Assembly: GCF_016595275.2 (NCBI RefSeq)
Contig: NZ_JAENIQ020000004.1
Coordinates: forward strand, 1-64,000
Direction of reading: 5' to 3'
Length of the DNA stretch: 64,000 bases
DNA from: Corynebacterium pygosceleis
Lineage (GTDB): Bacteria > Actinomycetota > Actinomycetes > Mycobacteriales > Mycobacteriaceae
Within the stretch, counting starts at the first letter, position 1. Every line of letters starts with the position of its first letter. The notes beneath the pieces are model-generated. The model worked only from the letters and a program-made list of their open reading frames with translations. It did not search any database and was not told the DNA's origin. Shown here piece by piece: positions 54,828 to 63,685 of this stretch. The position numbers and the translations under genes are program-made.

Positions 54828-56202
54828 TGTGGGGCCTTTCAACGGGGTGCGAGTAGAGGATGCCGTTGCGGTTGCGGACCGCGAGCGCGGCGACGAGGGT
54901 GATCGGGCCGATACGGCCCGCGTACATGAGTGGAACGAGGAGAAGCTGCCCGGCGGCGGGCAGGTCAGAGGTGATACCCGTGGACAGGCCGACGGTGGCG
55001 AAGGCGCTGACCACCTCGAAGACGATGCGGTTCGTGGTGATTCCCGGGGCGATGACCAGCATGATCCCGATGGCACCGGCCACCGACACCCCGGCGAGCA
55101 CGGTCACGGTGAGTGCCTGCCTGATCGTGCGCTGCGGAATCCTGCGGCTGTACGCGGAGACGTGCTCCGCACCCCGGATCTCCGCGATGACGACGGCGAC
55201 CAGGACCGCGACGGTGGTCACCTTGACCCCGCCCGCCGTGCCCCCGGAGCCGCCGCCGATGAACATGAGGACATCGGTGAGCAGCAGACTCGAGGGGTGG
55301 AACTCGCCGACATCGACGGTGTTGAAACCGGCGGTTCGGGTGGTCACCGACTGGAAGAAGGAGTTCAGCAGTTTGTCCCCGACACTGAACTCGGCGAAGA
55401 CACCCCGCCATTCCAGGACCGCGTAGCCGACCCAACCGGAAAGAATGAGGACCGCGCTACCGGTGAGGGCGAATCGGGCGGTCAGGGACATCTGGGGAAG
55501 CCTGCTGATCCCCTGCGTGCGACGCCGGACCCGCAGCGCGATCTCGAGCAGCACCGGGTACCCGAGGCCCCCGATGACGATCGCCGCGGCGACCGGCAGC
55601 ACGATCCCGGAGTCCCGGGCGTAGGGGACGAGGTTGTCGGAGCGGAGACCGAAACCGGCGTTGTTGAATGCGGAGACCGCGTGGAACCCGCCCTCCCAGA
55701 TGCTCGCCAACCAGTCGAAACCGTAGGAGTGGAAGCGGAGGGTCAGGGCGACGGCGACGATGAACTCGGCGACGAAGGTGAACGTGACCGTCGCGACGAG
55801 GAGGGTCCGGACGTCACCCAGATGGATGCCCCGCCCCTCGGCGGCGGCGTTGAGCCTGGACTTCACCCCGATCCGACCGGCGACCACCCACGAGGTGAAC
55901 GTGGCCAGGGTCATGATCCCGAGACCGCCGAGCTGGATCAGGACGACGATCACCGCCTGCCCGAAATGGGACCAGTAGGTGGCGGTGTCGACGACGATCA
56001 GGCCCGTCAGGCACACCGCCGAGGTCGCGGTGAACAGGGCCGTCACGATGTCCGCGCCCCCGTCCCCGGCGCGGGCGGCGGGGAGCAGGAGCAGGAGGGT
56101 ACCGGACGTGATCAGGACGGCGAATGCCCCGGCCACGAGCCGGGCCGGGCTGAGTGGCCGACGGCGGGAACCCGACCGACGGCCCTTGGGTGTTCTACTC
56201 AC
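54820..56202 (-). CDS. ktrB: Potassium uptake channel subunit KtrB/TrkH
   Basis: Membrane subunit of the K+ uptake system, 460 aa, built of four M1-P-M2 units. The four selectivity-filter regions are TSAVCLTGLIVVD, SAFNNAGFGLRSD, SVTTRTAGFNTVD and SAFATVGLSTGI, each with the conserved Gly. The Gly/Ser-rich gate loop after helix D3M2 reads FIGGGSGGTAGGVK. GTG 56200-56202 lies 8 nt after TAGAGT on the minus strand (leaderless). It is coupled to ktrA. Confidence 0.93.
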   Translation of the reverse strand: MSRTPKGRRSGSRRRPLSPARLVAGAFAVLITSGTLLLLLPAARAGDGGADIVTALFTATSAVCLTGLIVVDTATYWSHFGQAVIVVLIQLGGLGIMTLATFTSWVVAGRIGVKSRLNAAAEGRGIHLGDVRTLLVATVTFTFVAEFIVAVALTLRFHSYGFDWLASIWEGGFHAVSAFNNAGFGLRSDNLVPYARDSGIVLPVAAAIVIGGLGYPVLLEIALRVRRRTQGISRLPQMSLTARFALTGSAVLILSGWVGYAVLEWRGVFAEFSVGDKLLNSFFQSVTTRTAGFNTVDVGEFHPSSLLLTDVLMFIGGGSGGTAGGVKVTTVAVLVAVVIAEIRGAEHVSAYSRRIPQRTIRQALTVTVLAGVSVAGAIGIMLVIAPGITTNRIVFEVVSAFATVGLSTGITSDLPAAGQLLLVPLMYAGRIGPITLVAALAVRNRNGILYSHPVERPHIG

Positions 56203-56238
56203 GCCGTAGAACTCTAGACCCCTGAGGCCCCGAACGTG

Positions 56239-57519
56239 TCAGATCCGGATGCTTCCCTCCACCGCGGGACCCGCGATGTCCGACCGGTAGTGGCCGCCGT
56301 CCATCGAGATTCCCCGCAGAATGCCGTAGGCCTCGTCCCGCGCGGACTCGAGATCGGTGCCGGTTCCCACGATGGAAAGTACCCGCCCACCTGCGGAGAC
56401 GAGTTCCCCGTCGGCGTTCCGGGCGGTTCCGGCGTGGAGGACACCGTCGGTGTCGGCTCCGGTGATGACGTCACCGGAGCGGGGGGAGGCGGGGTAGCCC
56501 TGCGCGGCGAGAACGACCGTGAGCGCGTATCCCTCACGCCACGTCAGCGGTGGCTGTTCCGCGAGAGTGCCCTCGGCCACGGACCGCAGCAACCCGGCGA
56601 GAGGGGTCTCGAGGAGCGCGAGGACGGCCTGTGTCTCCGGATCCCCGAAACGGCAGTTGAACTCGACGACCGCCGGGCCGTCCGCGCCCCAGGCGAGGCC
56701 CGCGTACAGCAGTCCGGAGTAGGGGCAGCCACGCCGGGCCATCTCCTCGGCCACGGGGGTGACGACCTCCCGGACGATCCGGTCGACGGCCCCCTCCGGC
56801 AGCCACGGCAGCGGGGCGTACGCGCCCATGCCACCGGTGTTCGGCCCCTCATCGTTGTCCCGCACCCGCTTGTGGTCCTGGGCGGGCAGCAGGGGGACGA
56901 CGGTGGTCCCGTCGACCAGACAGAACAGGGAGACCTCGGGGCCGTCGAGGAAACTCTCGAGGAGCACCGGGTTGCCGGAGGCGTGGACGGCCCGGACGTG
57001 CGCGACCGCTTCTTCGCGGTCGGGGGTCACGACGACGCCCTTCCCACCGGCGAGACCGTCATCCTTGACCACCCAGACGGGGCCGAAGCGGTCGACGGCG
57101 GCGGCGATCTCCCCGTCGGAGACACCGGGTTCGAGAGCTTCGGCGTGGGCTGTGGCGACACCGGCCGCGGCCATGACGTCCTTGGCGAAGGCCTTGGATC
57201 CCTCGATGCGGGCGGCTTCACGCCCGGGGCCGAACACCGCGATCCCCGCGTCCCGCAGGGCGTCCGCGACGCCGGCGACGAGCGGTATCTCCGGTCCGAT
57301 GACCACGAGGTCGGCGCCGATGCCACGTGCGAGGGCCGTGACCTGCGCCGGATCGTCGACCTTCAGGGGGTTTCCGTCGATCTCGGTGTGTCGGGTCGCC
57401 AGGGGGGCCATGCCGGTGTTTCCCGGGGCGACGTGAAGTTCTGGTCCGATGGGGTCCTGTGCCAGGCCACGCAGCAGTGCATGCTCGCGGGCGCCGGATC
57501 CGATGACGAGGATTCGCAT
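56239..57519 (-). CDS. purD: Phosphoribosylamine-glycine ligase
   Basis: ATP-grasp enzyme forming glycinamide ribonucleotide, the second step of purine synthesis. The 426-aa protein begins [19 protein letters not shown] and has the ATP-grasp motifs [40 protein letters not shown] and [15 protein letters not shown] 57517-57519 lies 7 nt after TAGGAT on the minus strand (leaderless). Divergent from the HIT gene. Confidence 0.96.
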   Translation of the reverse strand: MRILVIGSGAREHALLRGLAQDPIGPELHVAPGNTGMAPLATRHTEIDGNPLKVDDPAQVTALARGIGADLVVIGPEIPLVAGVADALRDAGIAVFGPGREAARIEGSKAFAKDVMAAAGVATAHAEALEPGVSDGEIAAAVDRFGPVWVVKDDGLAGGKGVVVTPDREEAVAHVRAVHASGNPVLLESFLDGPEVSLFCLVDGTTVVPLLPAQDHKRVRDNDEGPNTGGMGAYAPLPWLPEGAVDRIVREVVTPVAEEMARRGCPYSGLLYAGLAWGADGPAVVEFNCRFGDPETQAVLALLETPLAGLLRSVAEGTLAEQPPLTWREGYALTVVLAAQGYPASPRSGDVITGADTDGVLHAGTARNADGELVSAGGRVLSIVGTGTDLESARDEAYGILRGISMDGGHYRSDIAGPAVEGSIRI

Positions 57520-57614
57520 GCCCACCATCCTACCGCCGCAGGTCGTCCCCCTCGGGAGGAACATCGTTACCGAGGGGCGGCGCCGATGCCCCCGGGCCGC
57601 TACCCTGGACAGGT

Positions 57615-58040
57615 ATGAGCAGCGTATTCACGAAGATCATCAACGGCGAGATCCCCGGCAGGTTCGTCTGGCGGGATGACAGGGCGGTCGCCTTCCTGAC
57701 CATCGAGCCCCTGGCGTACGGACACGTCCTGGTCGTCCCCGTCGAGGAGGTGGACCGGTGGACCGATCTCGACCAGCGCACGTGGGGTCACCTGAACGAG
57801 GTCGCCCAGATGGTGGGCTCCGCGATCCCGGAGTGTTTCGACGTGCCCCGCGCCGGGTACATCATCGCCGGTTTCGAGGTTCCGCACGCCCACATCCACG
57901 TCTTCCCCACCTCCGGAATGGCCGACTACGACTTCAAACGCGTCATTCCCGCCGATCAGACCGATCCCGCGAAGATGGATGAGGCGGCGGCGAAGCTCCG
58001 CGTCGCCCTCGGCACCGACGACGACGGCCGGCCCGCTTGA
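57615..58040 (+). CDS. HIT-family nucleotide hydrolase
   Basis: A 141-aa histidine-triad protein: catalytic HAHIHVFP (about residues 92-99), [13 protein letters not shown] near the start and [14 protein letters not shown]. Such proteins hydrolyse AMP-linked substrates; the specific one is unknown. ATG 57615 follows TACCCT by 8 nt (leaderless). Followed directly by two hydrolase genes. Confidence 0.92.
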   Translation: MSSVFTKIINGEIPGRFVWRDDRAVAFLTIEPLAYGHVLVVPVEEVDRWTDLDQRTWGHLNEVAQMVGSAIPECFDVPRAGYIIAGFEVPHAHIHVFPTSGMADYDFKRVIPADQTDPAKMDEAAAKLRVALGTDDDGRPA

Positions 58041-58045
58041 GGGAT

Positions 58046-58849
58046 ATGGCCGCACGACTCCCCCGGCTGATCCCCGAGCTCGATGTCTCGGTTCCGGTCG
58101 GTGCCCGGCTGCGGGTCCGTGGCTGGGTGGAGGATGACTGGCGCGCCCGCCCCACGCCGGAACGCCCGTGGCCGGTCGTCCTGATCCACGGGACCACGGT
58201 CACCAGCGGTGATTTCGAGGATCTGACAGCGCAGCTCCGTGCCCTGGGGTGGGCGGTGTTCGTCCCCGACTACGGGAACCGGGCGACGAATCGGATCGAG
58301 GACTCGGCGGAACAGGTCGGGGCCTACATCGACCAGGTCCTCCACGCGACCGGGGCGGACCAGGTCGTCATCGTCGGGCACTCACAGGGCGGGGTCCTGG
58401 CCCGATGGTGGATGCGGATGCTGGGTGGCGCACACCGGGTCCGGCACCTCGTGTGCCTGGCGAGCCCGAACCACGGCATCCGGGAGGCGGGCCTGCTGAA
58501 GCCGCTGGTGCACACCGAGCTGCAGGCCGAACTGACGAACCGCGCGACGACGACGGTGTTCGGCCCGGCCGGCCGTCAGCAGTTCACCGGTTCCGCACTG
58601 CTCACGGCCCTCAACGCCGACGGGGACACCGATCCCGGGGTCGGGTACACCTGCATCGCCACCAGGACCGACGCCACCGTGGTCCCGGCCGACTCCTGCT
58701 TCCTCGACGGCCCGGACGTCGAGAACATCTGGCTGCAGGATCTCCATCCCCGCGCCGTCGTCTTGCACACGGAAATGCCGCGGAGCAGAATTGTGCGCAC
58801 CCTCGTCGCGGAGACACTCGAAGCTCTGCGGCCCGATCACTCCGCCTGA
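58046..58849 (+). CDS. Alpha/beta hydrolase (lipase/esterase), first of a pair
   Basis: A 267-aa protein with the alpha/beta hydrolase fold: oxyanion strand PVVLIHGTTVTSGDFEDL, nucleophile elbow VIVGHSQGGVLARWWMR (Ser at about residue 115), and a lid region LASPNHGIREAGLLKP as in Streptomyces-type lipases. No signal peptide is seen. ATG 58046 has GAGGG very close upstream; a TTG at 58037 overlapping the HIT stop is the alternative. It and the next gene are distant paralogues. Confidence 0.82.
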   Translation: MAARLPRLIPELDVSVPVGARLRVRGWVEDDWRARPTPERPWPVVLIHGTTVTSGDFEDLTAQLRALGWAVFVPDYGNRATNRIEDSAEQVGAYIDQVLHATGADQVVIVGHSQGGVLARWWMRMLGGAHRVRHLVCLASPNHGIREAGLLKPLVHTELQAELTNRATTTVFGPAGRQQFTGSALLTALNADGDTDPGVGYTCIATRTDATVVPADSCFLDGPDVENIWLQDLHPRAVVLHTEMPRSRIVRTLVAETLEALRPDHSA

Positions 58850-58859
58850 AGGGGACACC

Positions 58860-59585
58860 GTGAACCTCGCCCTGCTCATCCCCCGTCGGGGCATCCTGCC
58901 TGAGCCACTTCCCGCGACGCCCGGGGACATTCCCGTGGTGCTCCTCCACGGCACGGTGAGTTCGCCGGGCAACTTCGCGCTCATCGCGGCCAGACTCAGG
59001 GACGAGGGCCGACGGGTCATCGGTGTGGAGTTCGGCCACCGGGGGACCGACCGCCTCGAACTGTGCCTCCTGGACATCGTCACCACGCTGGAACGGGAAC
59101 TCGAACCGGGGCAACGGTTCGACATCGTGGGTCATTCGCTCGGTGGACTCATGGGGCTCCGGCTCGCGCACCTGCCGCAGTTCGCCGGCCGGGTCCGGAC
59201 ACTGGTCGGGCTCGGGGCGTGTTTCCGGGGCCAGCCGGTCGCGTGGAATCCTCTCGTCCGCGCGCTCGTCACGGCGGTCACCGGACCGTCCCTCGTCCAG
59301 CTGATGTGTGACGCCGAGATCGACGCGCCGATTCCGGAGGGGGTCCGGGTCATCTCGATCATCTCGGACAATGACCGGATCGTCGATCCGAGTTCGTCAC
59401 GGATCGGGGAGGTCCGTTGGGTCGAGGGAACCTCCCACGCGCTCCTGACCCTCCACGCCGAGGAGGTCGCCCGCGCGCTGGCGGACGGTGCCGCCGATCC
59501 GCACGGGATCTCCGACCCGGACGACATCGACCAGGATCTGGGCGCGACGGGTCACGAGACGTCCCGGCGCGTGGAGAACATCTGA
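58860..59585 (+). CDS. Alpha/beta hydrolase (lipase/esterase), second of a pair
   Basis: A 241-aa alpha/beta hydrolase with PVVLLHGTVSSPGNFALIAARL and the nucleophile elbow DIVGHSLGGLMGLRLAHL; the catalytic Asp and His are likely in IISDNDRIVDPSS and VEGTSHALLTLH. GTG 58860 lies 10 bp after the preceding gene and follows AAGGGG. No signal peptide. The similar order of motifs to the preceding protein indicates an old tandem duplication. Confidence 0.82.
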   Translation: MNLALLIPRRGILPEPLPATPGDIPVVLLHGTVSSPGNFALIAARLRDEGRRVIGVEFGHRGTDRLELCLLDIVTTLERELEPGQRFDIVGHSLGGLMGLRLAHLPQFAGRVRTLVGLGACFRGQPVAWNPLVRALVTAVTGPSLVQLMCDAEIDAPIPEGVRVISIISDNDRIVDPSSSRIGEVRWVEGTSHALLTLHAEEVARALADGAADPHGISDPDDIDQDLGATGHETSRRVENI

Positions 59586-59669
59586 CCGTACCGGTCCCAC
59601 GACCGCGTCTCCGGACGTGCCCCGCCGGACCGTTGCACCATTGCGTACGGCACAGACGGCCCGCCCCGG

Positions 59670-61076
59670 TCAGTGCCCGGGTTCCGCCACCGGCGGCCCG
59701 GACACCGCCGGAAGCGTCACGGTGAACACCGCGCCTTCGCCCGGCGCGCTGCGCACCTCGACGGTCCCACCGTGGGACTCCGTCAGTGATTTCACGATGG
59801 CGAGACCGAGTCCGGAGCCACCGGACGCCCGGGACCGGGAGGCGTCCGTCCGGTAGAACCTCCCGAAGATGTGGCGGGAGTCCTCTTCGCTCATGCCGAC
59901 GCCGTCGTCGGCGACCGTCACCAGAACGGACCCCTCCTTCAGGGACAGGCCGACGGTGACACGGGCGTCGGGGCCACCGTGGATCAGTGCATTGCCCACC
60001 AGGTTCACGATGATCCGGTGCAGACGCTGCCGGTCACCGGCGACGAACGGTGTTTCCGTCGTCGTGTCGACCACCCGGATCGTCCGTTGCGGGTGGGCCG
60101 CACGCAGGGAGGTGACGACATCGAGGCAGACGGGCCGCATGTCGACGGGCACCGGGTCCATCGGCGCCTGCTCCGCACGGGTGAGTGCGAGCAGGTCCTC
60201 GACGAGGACCCCCATGCGGCCCGCCTCCTGTTCTATGCGGTCGAGCACCATGTCCGCGTCCCGTGTCGCGCCCGACCTGTAGAGCTCCGCGAAACCCCGG
60301 ACACCGGTCAGCGGGGTCCGGAGTTCGTGGGAGGCGTCCCCCACGAAACGCCGCATCTGCTCCTCCTTCCGCCGGGCGGAGTCGATGGACTGCTGCAACC
60401 GGGTGAGCATGGTGTTCAGGGAGAAGGCGAGCTGTCCCACCTCCGTCGAGGTGGGCCATTCCGGCACCCGACGACTCAGATCCCCACCGGCGATGGCGAC
60501 GGCGGTGGTCTCCACCTCCCGGAGCGGTCGGAGTGCCCGCCGGACGATCCACTGGGCGATTCCCCCCACTGCGACGAGAACAACCATGCCGACGATGAGC
60601 TGGAAGAAGAGCAGCGAGCGGAGCATCGACGTCTCCACGGCCAGGGAGTATCCGACGACGGTGGTGACACCGTCACGGGAATCGGCGACGACCCGCCACC
60701 TGATGTCTTCGGCGGAACCGGGCGCCGACTCCACCGTGACGGGATACTGCCCGGGGACGACCCCGTCGATGAGGGGGGCACTGTCACTGTCGTTGAAGGT
60801 CAGGGTCGTGCCGTCCGGGTAGATCTTCTCCAGGTAGTAGACGCTGGGCAGACGCGGACCGTCCACGTCGAGCCGGGGAATGTCCCGCCCCGCCCAACCG
60901 TGGAGTGCCCCGCCCAACTGGTCGTCGATCTGGACGTAGATGTAGTCCCGCATGACGCCGGTGACGAACACAGCGGACAGGCCCAGGCCGGTGGCCGTCA
61001 TGAGCAGGACGATGATGATGAGACGGACCCGCAGCGGCAACCTGGCCCGCCATCCACCGGGGACCGCCGCGCTCAT
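59670..61076 (-). CDS. phoS: Sensor histidine kinase PhoS (PhoR/PhoQ type)
   Basis: Membrane sensor kinase of the phosphate-starvation two-component system. The 468-aa protein has a first helix (about 16-40), an extracytoplasmic sensor of about 110 residues, a second helix (about 153-178), a HAMP linker (RRALRPLREVETTAVAIAGGDL), H box FVGDASHELRTPLTGVRGF, N box RIIVNLVGNALIHG and G boxes VADDGVGM and GGSGLGLAIVKSL. Its ATG overlaps the phoR stop (ATGA). The name follows C. glutamicum, where phoS is the kinase and phoR the regulator. The signal sensed is not visible in the sequence. Confidence 0.85.
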   Translation of the reverse strand: MSAAVPGGWRARLPLRVRLIIIVLLMTATGLGLSAVFVTGVMRDYIYVQIDDQLGGALHGWAGRDIPRLDVDGPRLPSVYYLEKIYPDGTTLTFNDSDSAPLIDGVVPGQYPVTVESAPGSAEDIRWRVVADSRDGVTTVVGYSLAVETSMLRSLLFFQLIVGMVVLVAVGGIAQWIVRRALRPLREVETTAVAIAGGDLSRRVPEWPTSTEVGQLAFSLNTMLTRLQQSIDSARRKEEQMRRFVGDASHELRTPLTGVRGFAELYRSGATRDADMVLDRIEQEAGRMGVLVEDLLALTRAEQAPMDPVPVDMRPVCLDVVTSLRAAHPQRTIRVVDTTTETPFVAGDRQRLHRIIVNLVGNALIHGGPDARVTVGLSLKEGSVLVTVADDGVGMSEEDSRHIFGRFYRTDASRSRASGGSGLGLAIVKSLTESHGGTVEVRSAPGEGAVFTVTLPAVSGPPVAEPGH

Positions 61077-61822
61077 GACCGGGGTGTGCGCAGCACGTAG
61101 CCGACACCACGAACGGTGTGGATGAGGTGGGGTGCCTCGGTGTCGATCTTCCGCCGCAGGTAGGAGATGTAGGATTCGACGACATTCCCGTCCCCGCCGA
61201 AGTCGTAGTGCCACACGTTGTCCAGTATCTTGGCCTTGCTGAGGACCACCTCCGCATTGAGCATCAGGTACCTCAGGAGATTGAACTCCGTCGGGGACAG
61301 GTCGACGATCCGTCCCGCCTTGGTCACCTCGTGGGTGTCGTCGTTGAGGGTGAGGTCGGCGTAGCCCAGGGTGGCGTCGGAGGATCCGTCATCGAGGAGT
61401 CGACCCCGGCGGAGGATGACGCGGAGCCGTGTGATGACCTCCTCCAGGGAGAACGGTTTGGTGACGTAGTCGTCCGCACCGATGGTCAGACCGTGGATGC
61501 GGTGCTCCACGGCGTCCTTCGCCGTGAGGTAGAGGACCGGGCCGTCGAACCCCTCGGAACGGAGTTTGCCCAGCAGTTCGAAACCGTCCATTCCGGGCAT
61601 CATGACATCGAGAATGAACGCGTCCGGGGTGCCGGCCCGGGCCACCCGCAACGCCTCCTGCCCGGAACCTGCGGTGAGTACCGCGAAGCCCTGGAATTTC
61701 AGGCTCACCGCCAGCAACTCGACGATGTTCGGCTCATCATCGACGACGAGGACCGTCACCGGTGTGTCCTTCGTGGACTCCAACATTCTCACCGCTCCCT
61801 CATTCTCCGCGTTCTCTGCCAT
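61073..61822 (-). CDS. phoR: Response regulator PhoR (orthologue of mycobacterial PhoP)
   Basis: OmpR-family regulator, 249 aa. The receiver domain has the acidic pair VVDDEPNIVELL, phospho-acceptor Asp in ILDVMMPGMDGFELL, and Lys in DDYVTKPFSLEEV; the winged helix ends with VVESYISYLRRKIDTEAPHLI. Large blocks match M. tuberculosis PhoP closely (VSLKFQGF, PFSLEEV, RLRVILRR, LSPTEFNLLRY). Position near purD and a HIT gene also matches C. glutamicum phoR. The start could be ATG 61786. A PhoP-type direct repeat upstream suggests autoregulation. Confidence 0.87.
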   Translation of the reverse strand: MAENAENEGAVRMLESTKDTPVTVLVVDDEPNIVELLAVSLKFQGFAVLTAGSGQEALRVARAGTPDAFILDVMMPGMDGFELLGKLRSEGFDGPVLYLTAKDAVEHRIHGLTIGADDYVTKPFSLEEVITRLRVILRRGRLLDDGSSDATLGYADLTLNDDTHEVTKAGRIVDLSPTEFNLLRYLMLNAEVVLSKAKILDNVWHYDFGGDGNVVESYISYLRRKIDTEAPHLIHTVRGVGYVLRTPRS

Positions 61823-62350
61823 CCCATGATCCCCGTGATCCCGCGATCGTGCGTTCTCTCCGTGGTCTCCGCCAACCGGCGTGCATTCCCGTCCACTACA
61901 CACGCACGCCGTGTGTAATCACCGTGGTGCAGCTGTGACAGTCCTGTGAATGCGGTGCCCGCACCTCAGCCACCCCATCCACATCAGGAGCCGCCGAAAA
62001 ATCAGGTCCACCCCCACCCACCCCCTTTTTCACCCATGCAGCGGGGCTGCGACCCCACAAAGATAGTATCTTTTAGCGATCACCCCCACCTGGCGATACC
62101 GTCTGCAATGGTGATTGTTTGGACCAACTTGAATCACCGCACCACCCCCGCCACCCCCGTACCACTGAACATCCACCACCCCAAAAGTACGTAACGAAAA
62201 GGTTACAAAAAGATGATCCCGGCTGAGCACGGGACGAAACTCACCGATACTCACAACAACAGGAGCGGAGCGGTCCCGTGCGGGGCCGCACCACACTCGT
62301 TTCATGTTCCGGTACGGCACCGTGCCGGAACCGAGGAAAGGTACACACTC
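61823..62350. promoter_or_regulatory. Divergent control region between phoR and the sugar transporter
   Basis: 528 bp without a credible gene, AT-richer than the rest, holding promoters in both directions. Palindromes: TACACACG/CGTGTGTA with a 5-bp spacer (61897-61917), AAAGATA-G-TATCTTT (62059-62073), GGTGATT/AATCACC (62110-62116/62132-62138) around a TTGG-A-CCAA core, and GTAAC/GTTAC (62191-62195/62202-62206). The last three are candidate operators for a regulator of the transporter. Confidence 0.55.
61932..61949 (-). promoter_or_regulatory. PhoP-type direct repeat upstream of phoR
   Basis: On the minus strand TCACAGG-ACTG-TCACAGC is a 7-4-7 direct repeat that differs by one base from the TCACAGC-N4-TCACAGC site of mycobacterial PhoP. 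It lies about 110 bp upstream of the phoR start, in the same orientation. Confidence 0.75.
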
Positions 62351-63610
62351 ATGCGTCCATTCATCATCCGCGTCGCGGCCACCACCGTCGCCGCCGGCAT
62401 GGCCCTCGCCGGTCTCTCCGCCTGCGGCAGCGGAGGCTCCTCCGGTTCAGGCGGTGCGGACGGCTCCACCGAGATCAATCTCCTCGTGCCCTCCTACTCC
62501 GATGACACGAAGGCACTGTGGGAGAACATCATCTCGGGATTCGAGGCCGATCACCCGGATGTCACGGTCGATCTCCAGGTCGAGTCCTGGGAGAACATCA
62601 ACGACGTGATGCGGAACAACGTCCAGGCCAACAAGACCCCGGACATCCTCAACATCGACTCCTTCACCGACTACGCATCCGAGGACCTGCTCTACCCGGC
62701 CGAGGATGTCGTGTCCGCCGAGACGCTCGAGAACATCCAGCCCTCGTTCCGGGAGAACGCCTCCATGGACGGCACCCAGTGGGGCCTGCCGCTCATCGCG
62801 TCGGCACGCGCACTGTTCTACAACAAGGACCTCTTCGAACAGGCCGGGATCTCCGAGCCCCCGGCGAACTGGAATGAGCTCCGCGACGACGCACTGGCCA
62901 TCAAGGAACTGGGACTTCCCGGTGTCGACGGCTACGGCATGCCGCTCGGCAACGAGGAGGCCCAGGGTGAGACGGCCGTGTGGTTCTTCGGGGCCGGCGG
63001 CGGCTACGCCGAGAACGGGGAGATCACCATCGACTCCGCGAAGAACCTCGAGGGTGCCACCTTCATGAAGGAACTCATCGACGCCGGTGCCACCCAGGCC
63101 AACCCCGGGTCCTCCCAGCGCACCCCCCTCGGCAAGACCTTCTTCCAGGGCAAGGTCGGCATGGTCATCGGCCTCCCCCAGTACAAGAAGCTCATCGAGG
63201 AGCAGAATCCCGACCTCAACTACGGTGTCGCCCCGATCCCCACCAAGGACGGCAATTCCATGACCCTCGGGGTCGCCGATCACCTCATGGTGTTCAGGAA
63301 CGACGAGGACGCCGCCAAGCAGGAGGCCGTCCGTGAGTTCCTCGACTACTTCTACAGCGACGACGTCTACACCGACTTCGTCGGCACCCTCGGTTTCATC
63401 CCGGTCACCGTCACCGGTGGCGAGAAGATGAAGTCCGACGAGACCATCGAGGAATTCATCCCGCTGCTGCCGGACGCCCGCTTCTACCCCTTCACCAACC
63501 CCGACTGGCAGGCCGCCCAGGGCGCGATCCAGTCCAACATCGGCCGGATCGAGTCCACGGACCCCGCTGAGGTCCTCGAGACGATCCAGACGCAGGTCGA
63601 ACAGGGCTAA
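62351..63610 (+). CDS. Carbohydrate ABC transporter substrate-binding lipoprotein
   Basis: Family 1 solute-binding protein (COG1653, MalE/UgpB-like), 419 aa. The signal peptide ends in the lipobox LSAC (Cys at about residue 25) followed by a Gly/Ser linker. The mature part begins EINLLVPSYSDDTKALWENII and contains DILNIDSFTDYASEDLLYP, GLPLIASARALFYNKDLFEQAG and FFQGKVGMVIGLPQYKKL, typical of this family. Aromatic residues suited to sugar stacking are present, but the substrate (disaccharide, glycerol-3-phosphate or other) cannot be told. ATG 62351 has GAGGAAAGG upstream. First gene of an operon continuing past the window. Confidence 0.9.
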   Translation: MRPFIIRVAATTVAAGMALAGLSACGSGGSSGSGGADGSTEINLLVPSYSDDTKALWENIISGFEADHPDVTVDLQVESWENINDVMRNNVQANKTPDILNIDSFTDYASEDLLYPAEDVVSAETLENIQPSFRENASMDGTQWGLPLIASARALFYNKDLFEQAGISEPPANWNELRDDALAIKELGLPGVDGYGMPLGNEEAQGETAVWFFGAGGGYAENGEITIDSAKNLEGATFMKELIDAGATQANPGSSQRTPLGKTFFQGKVGMVIGLPQYKKLIEEQNPDLNYGVAPIPTKDGNSMTLGVADHLMVFRNDEDAAKQEAVREFLDYFYSDDVYTDFVGTLGFIPVTVTGGEKMKSDETIEEFIPLLPDARFYPFTNPDWQAAQGAIQSNIGRIESTDPAEVLETIQTQVEQG

Positions 63611-63628
63611 CCGCCCGACAAGCCCTCC

Positions 63629-63658
63629 GTGGGGGCGACGGTCGCCCGTCGCCCCCAC
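63629..63658 (+). other. Hairpin between the binding-protein and permease genes
   Basis: Perfect 13-bp stem (63629-63641/63646-63658) with a 4-nt loop and no T tract, 18 nt after the binding-protein stop. Such hairpins often protect the upstream mRNA or partly terminate, so that more binding protein than permease is made. Confidence 0.7.
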
Positions 63659-63685
63659 ACCCGTCCCTACAGCGATTGGATTCTC

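Noticed and set aside
61946..62194. 82-codon plus-strand open frame between phoR and the sugar transporter
   Set aside because: Pro/His-rich translation without family resemblance or ribosome-binding site, lying over regulatory palindromes.
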